A DNA stretch of 25,340 nt from Clostridiales bacterium UBA6363 (lineage in GTDB: Bacteria > Bacillota > Clostridia > UBA1381). Below the pieces are notes generated by a model, which was not told the DNA's origin, ran no database searches, and was given only the letters and a program-made list of their open reading frames with translations. Shown here piece after piece: positions 16,372 through 22,553 of this stretch. The stretch spans positions 3,969 through 29,308 of the forward strand of contig DJRJ01000119.1 in NCBI GenBank assembly GCA_002438865.1. The letters run 5' to 3'. The translations under genes were made by a program, and so were the position numbers. Every line of letters begins with the position of its first letter. The stretch's first letter is position 1.

Positions 16372-17220
16372 TCAGTTGCCCGTTGATGAACCGCCCGACT
16401 GTGAGGCGGTCTTGTGTACATATATAGCCGTCTTTTTGCTTTTGAGAACGAAAGCGTCGTAGTATACCCTTCCCTCGATGAGCCAGCCGTTTATGCCGGG
16501 CGGATTGTCGTGAATTTTGTATTCTGCCAGCTTAACGGGAGCGGTTGTTGCACTCTTGTTAAGGATTATAAAGTTTACGCCCGTCGGGAGATACGAAGAC
16601 GGAACAACCACAATCGGAATACCGTCTATCGAACCGACCTGACCCTTGATGAGCATTTTCTGCGATAAATCGCCGCTCTTTATAAAGCTTGAATCCTCCT
16701 TGATAAGCTTGTAGAATGCGCTTGAAATAAACGCCGTACAGCCGTCACGGGGAACTTTTTTGTCGATAAGTTCGGTTGTGCCGTCAAGGAAAGCGTCGTA
16801 GGCGTTGCTGCTTGTGAGCGTGCCCGTAACGGTCTTTCCGGCATTCTTGCAGATTGCGTCAAATCTGTATGTATCTATTTCGGGTATAACCACCTCACGA
16901 AGCTGACGCTGAAGCGCCGAGCCTGCGGCGTTCGCCATCTGCGTGTCGTTGAAATTTCCTCTGTCGATTGTAAAAGTGAAACTTCTGTCCTTTGACATTG
17001 TAAGCTCCTGAACGGTGTTTTCAAGCTCCGACGGAGTTCCGTAGCGATCTGCGCCCGATCTTGTGTAATCGTTCATCGGTGCTGTCGGAACGGAGAATAC
17101 GTTTACCGTCTTTGTTCCGACAAAATCATAGTCGTTGTTTACCGCCGCACCGGTAAGTGCCTCTCTTGAAAATCTTTCGTCTATTTTCTGAGCATATTTG
17201 CTTGCGTAATTAATTGCCAT
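16372..17220 (-). CDS. Major capsid protein (HK97 fold)
   Basis: This 282-residue protein lies after the scaffold gene and before the connectors. It shows an N-terminal arm (MAINYASKYAQKIDERFSRE), an E-loop-like stretch (SKDRSFTFTIDRGNFNDTQM), helix-rich P-domain segments (LREVVIPEIDTYRFDAICKN) and an A-domain (DGIPIVVVPSSYLP, then NGWLIEGRVYYDAFVLKSKK). This matches the HK97-fold capsids of Firmicutes siphophages with separate scaffolds. A Ser/Gly-rich tail closes the protein. No protease gene is present, consistent with scaffold-assisted assembly. Confidence 0.9.
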   Translation of the reverse strand: MAINYASKYAQKIDERFSREALTGAAVNNDYDFVGTKTVNVFSVPTAPMNDYTRSGADRYGTPSELENTVQELTMSKDRSFTFTIDRGNFNDTQMANAAGSALQRQLREVVIPEIDTYRFDAICKNAGKTVTGTLTSSNAYDAFLDGTTELIDKKVPRDGCTAFISSAFYKLIKEDSSFIKSGDLSQKMLIKGQVGSIDGIPIVVVPSSYLPTGVNFIILNKSATTAPVKLAEYKIHDNPPGINGWLIEGRVYYDAFVLKSKKTAIYVHKTASQSGGSSTGN

Positions 17221-17250
17221 AAATATCTGTTTCCTTTCTTTTGTTTAAAA

Positions 17251-17739
17251 TCAGCAGCCGAAACCGTTTAAGAACGGATCGCTTTCTGTTCTTATGCCGC
17301 TGCCTGTTTTTACGGCGCCGCCCTTTAATCTTTCGGACAGTCCCTGCTCCACCGCTTTCAAAAATTCCTTTTTAAAGCTTTCGATGTTAGCCGAGGTTTC
17401 GGCGGAATTTTTCCCTGCAAGAATTTTTGCAAACGTTATGGGCAGATCGTTTTCCGAAAGCATTTTAGCCGCCTCGAACTCCATTTTCTCGGCGAGGTAT
17501 CTGCCTTTTTCCTCGTCAAATTCCTTGCGGTTTTTTTCAAATTCCGCTTTTGCACGCTCCTCGGGATTCATCGAGGCAAGCTTTGCGGCGTCATCTCTCT
17601 CCGAGCGGATTTTTTCCTCGCTGTCCTTTTCCCAACTTGCTTTCTCCGCCTCAACCGCCTTTTCAATCTCCTTTTTGAGTTCCTCCGCCGTGTAAGTTTT
17701 TTCTTCTTCTTTTACGGCGTTCTTTTTTCTGATGTCCAT
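17251..17739 (-). CDS. Phage scaffolding protein (DUF4355-like)
   Basis: This 162-residue protein is highly charged and helical, with a long coiled-coil region (about 15-110; TYTAEELKKEIEKAVEAEKA ... FEKNRKEFDEEKGRYLAEKM). A C-terminal section (MLSENDLPITFAKILAGKNS, FKKEFLKAVEQGLSERLKGG) is typical of DUF4355 scaffolds that template capsid assembly and then leave. I start it at ATG 17739, behind a strong AGGAGGA. A longer in-frame start at 17793 would add an unlikely arginine-rich leader without a ribosome site. Confidence 0.88.
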   Translation of the reverse strand: MDIRKKNAVKEEEKTYTAEELKKEIEKAVEAEKASWEKDSEEKIRSERDDAAKLASMNPEERAKAEFEKNRKEFDEEKGRYLAEKMEFEAAKMLSENDLPITFAKILAGKNSAETSANIESFKKEFLKAVEQGLSERLKGGAVKTGSGIRTESDPFLNGFGC

Positions 17740-17767
17740 TAAAAAAATCCTCCTTGTAAAATCTACC

Positions 17768-17814
17768 TTGCGCCGAGCCGCCGCCGGGCGCAAAAAATAT
17801 AAAACCGGTTTTAT
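17768..17814. repeat. Two inverted repeats in the portal-scaffold gap
   Basis: ATAAAACCGGTTTTAT (17799-17814) is a perfect 16 bp palindrome just after the portal stop, followed on the minus strand by ATTTTTT. Next comes a 7 bp stem, TTGCGCC (17768-17774) with GGCGCAA (17787-17793). They could modulate transcription between portal and scaffold, or mark a deletion scar. Confidence 0.55.
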
Positions 17815-17823
17815 TTGCTTAAA

Positions 17824-19122
17824 TTATTTTGTCACGTCAAGTGCGTATTCCTTGCTTGCCAGATGTGCTTCCTCCTGCGGATCGGTCACAAACGGAAGCT
17901 GTGCAAGGAGCGTTTCTGTTGTTGCGATGCCGTGCAGATTGCTCACCATCTGCGAAAGTTCAAGGTCGTTTGTCGGCATATTCCTTGTAAATATGACGTC
18001 CACCCTGTGTATGGGCACATAGTCCATTGCCCCCTTAAGGCTTAAAAATGCATTGTACAGCTCAAACCGCCTTTTGAGAGTTTTTGAGAAATACCGCTCC
18101 TTGTTTCTGACATGCTGTTCAAATCCCATCAACCTGTACTTGATTGCCACGCCGGAGAGATTGTTACCAAAGCTTTCGTCCGATAAATCGGGAACCATTG
18201 CAAAACGGTGAATGTCCTGCTTTAGGTTGTTTCTCAGAATTTCAATATCGCTCTCCGACATCACTTTTGATAAATACTGTGCTTGGGCGCCCTCGTATCC
18301 CATAAGAATACGCTCCTCTTTGAGTTTTGCCGCCTGGTCGCTGTCGAGGTCAATTCCGGTTAAGAATAAAAACGCCTCAACAAACTGTTCCTTGTCGTTT
18401 ATGCGGTCGCTCATAAGCAGATTGTAAGCGTCAATCAGCGAAATAATCTGCTCAAAGTCGCCCTGGCACTCCTCGTTGTTGTCATATTCGAGGATAGGAA
18501 CTGCGCCGAAATAGTGGCGTGATTTTCCCACAAGATGCATATCGGCGAAATTGTCCGAATTGCTTTCGTAGGTGTAAATTGTGTGTTCGTCGCATACCAT
18601 GCACGAAACGCCCGTAACATTCCCCGAAATATCGTATTTTCTGTAGTAGTGTACGCCGAATAACGGCTTTTTGCCGACGCTGCACGAATATACGATAAAG
18701 GTTTCAAACGGACTTAGGCGAACACTTCTCGGCTGTGAATTTTCATCGGCGTATATAAGCTCGTAGGCTCTTCCGCAAATACTCATCTCCTTTTCTAGTT
18801 CTGCGTCAAGGCTTGCCATGTCCTGTTCGTCGTAGCAGTTTTTCACGGCGTCGATGTTGTAATTTTCGGAACATGAATAGGTTATCGGGTTTCCTACAAG
18901 ATAGCTTTTTGCCATATCAACAATATATTTTGCATGGTTGCATATTATTCTGTTGTTTGCTATTTTGTCGCCGGAGCGGACTCTGTTTAAAATATCGTGC
19001 CTGCCCAAGTAATAATCGTTCAAGCGATTAAGCCTGTCAATGCCCTGCCTGTGCCGTTCAATCAGCAAAGATAAAATTTTGCTGTCAAGTCCGTCCTTAA
19101 TAGTTTCTTCATCTATGACCAT
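17824..19122 (-). CDS. Phage portal protein (SPP1 gp6-like)
   Basis: This 432-residue protein forms the dodecameric DNA channel at one capsid vertex. Family features include RQGIDRLNRLNDYYLGRHDI and NNRIICNHAKYIVDMAKSYLVGNPITY at the start. The stem/crown region has QIISLIDAYNLLMSDRINDKEQF and GVAIKYRLMGFEQHVRNKER near the C-terminus. The length fits short SPP1-type portals. Its start overlaps the large terminase end by ten bases. The next gene is the scaffold, so the SPP1-gp7/MuF-type minor head protein that usually follows is missing. Confidence 0.93.
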   Translation of the reverse strand: MVIDEETIKDGLDSKILSLLIERHRQGIDRLNRLNDYYLGRHDILNRVRSGDKIANNRIICNHAKYIVDMAKSYLVGNPITYSCSENYNIDAVKNCYDEQDMASLDAELEKEMSICGRAYELIYADENSQPRSVRLSPFETFIVYSCSVGKKPLFGVHYYRKYDISGNVTGVSCMVCDEHTIYTYESNSDNFADMHLVGKSRHYFGAVPILEYDNNEECQGDFEQIISLIDAYNLLMSDRINDKEQFVEAFLFLTGIDLDSDQAAKLKEERILMGYEGAQAQYLSKVMSESDIEILRNNLKQDIHRFAMVPDLSDESFGNNLSGVAIKYRLMGFEQHVRNKERYFSKTLKRRFELYNAFLSLKGAMDYVPIHRVDVIFTRNMPTNDLELSQMVSNLHGIATTETLLAQLPFVTDPQEEAHLASKEYALDVTK

Positions 19123-20375
19123 AACGTACTCCTTTTTATAACTTTAGCTTTTTTGAACACAGTATCCTGCTCAAGCGCATAGCGTACTGCGTCTATAGTA
19201 TGATTGTTTTTGTCGGGATATTCCGAGCGTGCGTTGCCGAATTTGTCCTTTTCTATCTCGTATTGAGCAAATTCCCTGTATGCGTTGGGACAGCGTGCGG
19301 AGTCAATTATTATCTCCTCTAAGCTTTGCAGAAATTTTATGCCGTACTCAATGCTGTCGGGGCCTTTTTTAGCCGCACAAACGGGCAGTCCCGACTCTCT
19401 GAATTCGCTTATGCTCTTAGGCTCCGCACTGTCGCAGACTATCGGCTGTCTGTAGCTTCCCGACTCACGGATAAGCTTTATAGCCTTTGCGTTTGATAAA
19501 CCCGTTTTGTAGATTTCACGGAAAATGAAAAGCCGCTTTCTTTTGCTGTCAAAATTGCATACGACATATACGAACGGGTCTGCCGCATACCCGAAATCCA
19601 CCCCTCGGCGTATTTCGTCAAAGGTGCTTATTTCGCTGTCCCCGATCGGACGTTCCGTCAAGTTTGTAAATACCTCTCCGCCCGTGCCCGTTACTTTGCC
19701 GAGATACTCATGCTCGTAAATTTCGGGCTGTACCTTTTTTATATGCTCGGCTTCGGTTATAAACTGCTCGCCTATCCATTCCCTCGGCACATCGAGGTAT
19801 GTGCTGTGGTGTACCAAGGTGTCGGGCGGCAGAGTTTCGATATTTACCCAGCTTTTCACGCTTTTGGGCGGATTGTATGAGTAGAATACATCAAACTTCA
19901 TACCGCCCCTCATCAGCGATTGATTAATTGAGCGGATTTCTTCGGGGCCGTTAAATTCGTCCAGTTCCTCGTACCATATGTATCTGATGTAACCGCTTGA
20001 TACCTTTGTTGATTTAAGCTTTTTAGGCTCGTCCGCACCTCTGAACAGGATTTTCTGTCCCGTTTCGGTGTAGACCATTTCCATCGGATTTTGCTTAACC
20101 TGCCATAGCGAGCCTACACCCAGAGTGTCCGCCGCCCATTCAAGCTGTGCAAGAACGCTGTCCCTCAAATATGCGCCCACTTTTCTTATAACCACTGCAT
20201 TTGCGTCGGGATTTTTCATTATTCCGTAAATGATTTCAATGCTTATAAAGCTTGATTTTGTACTTCCTCTGCCGCCGCAGAGCTTGTAGTGCGTGTATTT
20301 TTCCTCCGCAATGCATTCGTGCAGGTCAAAAAATGCAGGTGAAATATTATTCTTCAGATACGCAACGTCTATCAT
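19113..20375 (-). CDS. Terminase large subunit, PBSX family
   Basis: This 420-residue packaging motor has an N-terminal ATPase and a C-terminal nuclease. Walker A is GGRGSTKSS (34-42) and Walker B is IRYIWYEELDE (130-140). The coupling-type motif FYSYNPP lies at about 164-170. The nuclease acidic residues are present: D260 (VDFGYAADP), D315 (CDSAEPKS) and D395 (HTIDAVRYA). The sequence resembles the PBSX/SPP1 terminases, which package by a headful mechanism. The ATG at 20375 has GGGGG upstream and overlaps the small terminase-like gene by 29 bases. All catalytic residues appear intact. Confidence 0.95.
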   Translation of the reverse strand: MIDVAYLKNNISPAFFDLHECIAEEKYTHYKLCGGRGSTKSSFISIEIIYGIMKNPDANAVVIRKVGAYLRDSVLAQLEWAADTLGVGSLWQVKQNPMEMVYTETGQKILFRGADEPKKLKSTKVSSGYIRYIWYEELDEFNGPEEIRSINQSLMRGGMKFDVFYSYNPPKSVKSWVNIETLPPDTLVHHSTYLDVPREWIGEQFITEAEHIKKVQPEIYEHEYLGKVTGTGGEVFTNLTERPIGDSEISTFDEIRRGVDFGYAADPFVYVVCNFDSKRKRLFIFREIYKTGLSNAKAIKLIRESGSYRQPIVCDSAEPKSISEFRESGLPVCAAKKGPDSIEYGIKFLQSLEEIIIDSARCPNAYREFAQYEIEKDKFGNARSEYPDKNNHTIDAVRYALEQDTVFKKAKVIKRSTLWS

Positions 20376-20580
20376 TCAATTCCCCCTTCACTTTTGCGAT
20401 GTCGTCAACGATAACGACTTTTTTCGAGTCATCGCACTGTTCCTTGTCGAGAATACCGAGATATTTAACAAAGAACTCCGCCGCCTTTAAAGCCTCGGAG
20501 GATTTTTCTCCTCCCTCCATTCGCAAAAGCCTTGTGTAAAATTGAAGTATTTCTTTTTCATCGGCTATTTTTCTTCGCAT
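20347..20580 (-). CDS. Reduced small-terminase-like protein (C-terminal domain only)
   Basis: This 77-residue protein sits directly before the large terminase. Its core, EKEILQFYTRLLRMEGGEKS followed by SEALKAAEFFVKYLGILDKE, resembles the C-terminal part of Firmicutes small terminases (EVLEFLT..MRGE ... lkAAELLGK..G). The N-terminal helix-turn-helix that normally recognises packaging DNA is absent. Extension upstream is blocked by an in-frame TAA five codons before the ATG, and GGAGTGA supports the ATG at 20580. If it acts as TerS, it should have little or no pac-site specificity. The assignment is from position and motif likeness. Confidence 0.68.
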   Translation of the reverse strand: MRRKIADEKEILQFYTRLLRMEGGEKSSEALKAAEFFVKYLGILDKEQCDDSKKVVIVDDIAKVKGELNDRRCVSEE

Positions 20581-20592
20581 CGGATCACTCCG

Positions 20593-20790
20593 TTAAAAAA
20601 GCTCAAAGACTTCGTGTACGCATATGTCACAGCCGACGCAGTCCTCATCGTCGTTTAGGAAAAACTTTTCAGGATATAACGCTCCGCATACGGGGCATTC
20701 CCGAATATCCTCGTCATAAAAATCACCGCAGCAGTTTCTGTCGGCCTCCATAGCCGCAAGCGCCGCCGGGTTTTTGTTTGAGTAAATCAT
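20593..20790 (-). CDS. Small zinc-ribbon protein, first gene of the phage operon
   Basis: This 65-residue protein has the cysteine pairs CPVCG (about 32-36) and CVGCDIC (about 51-57), separated by an acidic loop. That is a zinc-ribbon arrangement. AGGAGG lies before the ATG at 20790, and the start lies about 100 bases from the operon promoter. It ends 12 bases before the small-terminase-like gene. Small zinc-binding proteins near terminases occur in Firmicutes phages, but I do not recognise a specific family. It might bind DNA or the terminase. Confidence 0.75.
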   Translation of the reverse strand: MIYSNKNPAALAAMEADRNCCGDFYDEDIRECPVCGALYPEKFFLNDDEDCVGCDICVHEVFELF

Positions 20791-20808
20791 AAAAAATGTC
20801 CTCCTGTA

Positions 20809-20823
20809 TATCTTTTTAAGATA
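20809..20823. promoter_or_regulatory. Repressor operator candidate 1
   Basis: TATCTTTTTAAGATA is a perfect inverted repeat (TATCTT, 3 bases, AAGATA). It lies in the 5' leader of the phage operon, just before the ribosome site of the first gene. Confidence 0.72.
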
Positions 20824-20878
20824 CTTAATGTTTAAAAAAAATAAATATATGCATATATCAATTCCCGTAAAAGCGTTT

Positions 20879-20893
20879 CATCTTTTTAGGATA
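20879..20893. promoter_or_regulatory. Repressor operator candidate 2
   Basis: CATCTTTTTAGGATA differs from operator 1 at two positions. It lies immediately downstream of the operon -10 box, over the expected transcription start. Confidence 0.7.
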
Positions 20894-20898
20894 CCCAT

Positions 20899-20927
20899 AT
20901 TATACCACACATTTGTTCGTTTGTCAA
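20899..20927 (-). promoter_or_regulatory. Perfect-consensus sigma-A promoter of the phage structural operon
   Basis: On the minus strand TTGACA (20927-20922), 17 bases and TATAAT (20904-20899) match consensus exactly. Candidate repressor operators lie on both sides, so this strong promoter is probably kept silent and released on induction. Confidence 0.9.
20906..20919. promoter_or_regulatory. Candidate LexA (SOS) box inside the phage operon promoter
   Basis: On the minus strand the spacer reads CGAACAAATGTGTG. It matches the Firmicutes SOS box CGAACRNRYGTTYC at 12 of 14 positions, and the right half is imperfect. It lies between the -35 and -10, where LexA binding would block polymerase. Confidence 0.45.
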
Positions 20928-20935
20928 GACTTTTG

Positions 20936-20950
20936 TATATTTTTAAGATA
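20936..20950. promoter_or_regulatory. Repressor operator candidate 3
   Basis: TATATTTTTAAGATA differs from operator 1 at one position. It lies just upstream of the operon -35 box and about 18 bases before the repressor gene -35 box. Confidence 0.7.
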
Positions 20951-20967
20951 TTTTTTTTATAAAACGC

Positions 20968-20996
20968 TTGCATTTTGCGTTTTTATGTGGTATTAT
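20968..20996 (+). promoter_or_regulatory. Sigma-A promoter of the repressor gene
   Basis: TTGCAT (20968-20973), 17 bases, TATTAT (20991-20996). It diverges from the structural operon promoter, giving a classic lysis-lysogeny style switch region. Confidence 0.78.
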
Positions 20997-20997
20997 A

Positions 20998-21023
20998 AAG
21001 ATACAAACGAGCAAAAGTATCTT
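20998..21023. promoter_or_regulatory. Repressor operator candidate 4 (autoregulatory)
   Basis: AAGATAC (20998-21004) and GTATCTT (21017-21023) form an inverted repeat with a 12-base spacer, using the same half-site as operators 1-3. It covers the repressor transcription start and ends near its ribosome site, so it would suit negative autoregulation. Confidence 0.62.
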
Positions 21024-21040
21024 GAAAAGGAGTAAATAGT

Positions 21041-21679
21041 ATGACCATGGGTGAAAGAATTAAAACCATGCGGCTTGAGCATGGACTTACACAGGAGGCG
21101 CTTGGGGAGCGTCTCGGAATTAAGAAAGCGGCTGTGCAGAAGTATGAGAAAGGCACGGTAAAGAATATCAAGCATGATACGCTTTTGAGCCTTGCGGAAA
21201 TATTCGGCACAAGCGTGGAGTATATAGTAAGCGGAAATGCACCCTCTCCCGAAAATGCCGAGCCGGTGCATTTCGATAATGTTGCATTGGTTCCCGTGCT
21301 TTCGAGCGTATCTGCCGGAATGGGGTGCCATGCGGACAGCTTCAGCACGTATGCGAGCGGTTACGAAACGGTAGATAAAGACTCGCTCGATACAGATGAG
21401 GAGTATGTGTATCTGCGTGTCACGGGCGACAGTATGTATCCTATATTTATAGAGGGCGATCTTGCGCTTGTGAGGGTGCAATCGTCCGTGGACAGCGGCT
21501 CATATGCCGTAGTGCTGATAGACGGCAGCTGCGGAGTGATAAAAAAAGTTGTTTACGGAAAAGATTTTGTAGAACTTCTCTCGGTAAACCCGATGTATCC
21601 CCCAAGGCGCTTTGAGGGTAGCGATATTGAAAGAATACGGGTGTTCGGACTTGTAAAGGAATGTAAACGTAAGTTTTAA
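21041..21679 (+). CDS. XRE-family / S24 peptidase phage repressor (CI/LexA-like)
   Basis: This 212-residue repressor controls the divergent phage operon. Residues about 5-60 are an XRE helix-turn-helix (HGLTQEALGERLGIKKAAVQ). Residues about 85-210 are an S24 autopeptidase domain. The probable cleavage site is A92-G93 (SVSAGMG), the catalytic Ser is S131 (TGDSMYP), and the catalytic Lys is in GVIKKV (about 168-169). RecA-stimulated self-cleavage after DNA damage would release the operators. The ATG at 21041 follows AAAAGGAG; M3 at 21047 is an alternative start. No integrase or Cro-like gene accompanies it, and the host dpaA gene starts 64 bases after its stop. Confidence 0.92.
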   Translation: MTMGERIKTMRLEHGLTQEALGERLGIKKAAVQKYEKGTVKNIKHDTLLSLAEIFGTSVEYIVSGNAPSPENAEPVHFDNVALVPVLSSVSAGMGCHADSFSTYASGYETVDKDSLDTDEEYVYLRVTGDSMYPIFIEGDLALVRVQSSVDSGSYAVVLIDGSCGVIKKVVYGKDFVELLSVNPMYPPRRFEGSDIERIRVFGLVKECKRKF

Positions 21680-21683
21680 GCGA

Positions 21684-21710
21684 ACAAAAAAGCATTTCAG
21701 GCATATTATA
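21684..21710 (+). promoter_or_regulatory. Candidate sigma-K (late mother-cell) promoter for dpaA
   Basis: AC (21684-21685), 16 bases, then CATATTATA (21702-21710) fits the sigma-K pattern AC-N16/17-CATAnnnTA. The B. subtilis spoVF (dpaAB) operon is known to be sigma-K dependent, so the match is biologically sensible. The element begins only about five bases after the repressor stop. Confidence 0.6.
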
Positions 21711-21743
21711 TATTGTTCACATAATAAACCGACGGGAGGAACA

Positions 21744-22553
21744 ATGAATATGTTTGAAACAATATCAGTAATAGGCGGTGATATGCGCCAGCTAACGCTT
21801 GCACGGGAGCTTAAAAGCGAGGGATATGCCGTAATGCTTTACGGATTTGATACGGAAAGCGGCGGACTTCGCACGGAGAAAAATCCCGATGCGGTGTTTG
21901 ATGCGGATATAATCGTACTGCCCGTGCCCGTCAGCTTTGACGGAGATACGGTAAATATGCCGTTTGCGAAGGAAAAGCTAAGTATGGAAACGCTTATTGA
22001 AAGAATAAATCCCACCTCATTGGTATTCGGAGGGCGTATACAAAAAACGGCGGCAGATGCGCTTGAAAAGCGAGGGATAGCGTTCCGGGATTATATGCTC
22101 CGAGAGGAGCTTGCAGTAAAAAATGCAATTCCGACGGCGGAGGGTGCTGTCGAGATAGCGATGTCGGAATTGCCGATAACGCTCAACGGCAGTAAATGTC
22201 TTGTTCTCGGATACGGAAAAGTGGGAAAAATACTTGCTAAAATGCTGTTTGGAATAGGAGCGCAAACGTATGTTGAGGCGAGAAAATACGCCGATCTTGC
22301 AATGATAGAGAGCCACGGCTGCGAATCAGTTCCGCTGTGTGAGCTGAAAAACCGTATATGCGAATTTGACGTTATTTTCAATACTGTTCCTGCCGTGATA
22401 TTAACGGAGGAAATATTAAGCAACGTAAATAAAGATGCATTGGTAATAGACCTTGCGTCAAAACCCGGCGGGGCGGGCTTTATTTTGGATAAGAAAAACC
22501 CGTATTCCCCACCTGTGGAGAATACGGGTTTTATCATACTTCCGCTATTTTAA
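21744..22553 (+). CDS. dpaA: Dipicolinate synthase subunit A, 3'-truncated and probably non-functional
   Basis: DpaA with DpaB makes dipicolinic acid for the spore core from the lysine pathway in the mother cell. Residues 1-246 follow the SpoVFA pattern closely: ISVIGGDMRQLTLARELKSE, LPVPVSFDG, AIPTAEGAVEIAM, the nucleotide-binding VLGYGKVGK (G156, G158, G161), FNTVPAVILTEEIL and IDLASKPGGAGF. Homologues continue with an A.xxGI ... LPGxVAPxTAG tail and reach about 290-300 residues. Here the last 23 residues are unrelated and are encoded by the terminator hairpin of the convergent microcompartment operon. No dpaB follows. The ATG at 21744 has GGGAGGA upstream. The ORF overlaps the DeoR gene end by 20 bases. 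Confidence 0.82.
   Translation: MNMFETISVIGGDMRQLTLARELKSEGYAVMLYGFDTESGGLRTEKNPDAVFDADIIVLPVPVSFDGDTVNMPFAKEKLSMETLIERINPTSLVFGGRIQKTAADALEKRGIAFRDYMLREELAVKNAIPTAEGAVEIAMSELPITLNGSKCLVLGYGKVGKILAKMLFGIGAQTYVEARKYADLAMIESHGCESVPLCELKNRICEFDVIFNTVPAVILTEEILSNVNKDALVIDLASKPGGAGFILDKKNPYSPPVENTGFIILPLF
22495..22532 (-). terminator. Terminator of the microcompartment operon, lying inside the dpaA reading frame
   Basis: AAAACCCGTATTC (22495-22507) pairs with GAATACGGGTTTT (22520-22532), with an inner CCAC/GTGG pair. On the minus strand a TTTTTCTT tract follows, so it mainly ends the DeoR operon. The last codons of dpaA are made of this hairpin, which is not expected for genuine coding sequence. 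Confidence 0.88.

Noticed and set aside
6420..20790. A contractile tail or capsid-less tailocin
   Set aside because: No sheath, spike or baseplate wedge genes are present, while terminase, portal, scaffold and capsid are. The content fits a siphovirus-like, DNA-filled particle.
20993..21481. A 162-residue minus-strand open frame across the repressor gene, which might have been a Cro or antirepressor
   Set aside because: It is fully antisense to the S24 repressor, has no start signals, and its sequence is His/Arg/Cys-rich without any helix-turn-helix.
6310..21743. Phage attachment sites (direct repeats) at the two edges, or a tRNA insertion site
   Set aside because: I compared 6310-6430 with 21670-21750 by eye and found only short AT-rich matches. 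No tRNA gene is present at either edge.
22482..22553. The unusual 23-residue end of DpaA as a novel C-terminal domain
   Set aside because: It is encoded by a perfect terminator hairpin of the opposite operon and overlaps the DeoR gene end, so it is best explained as read-through of non-coding sequence.
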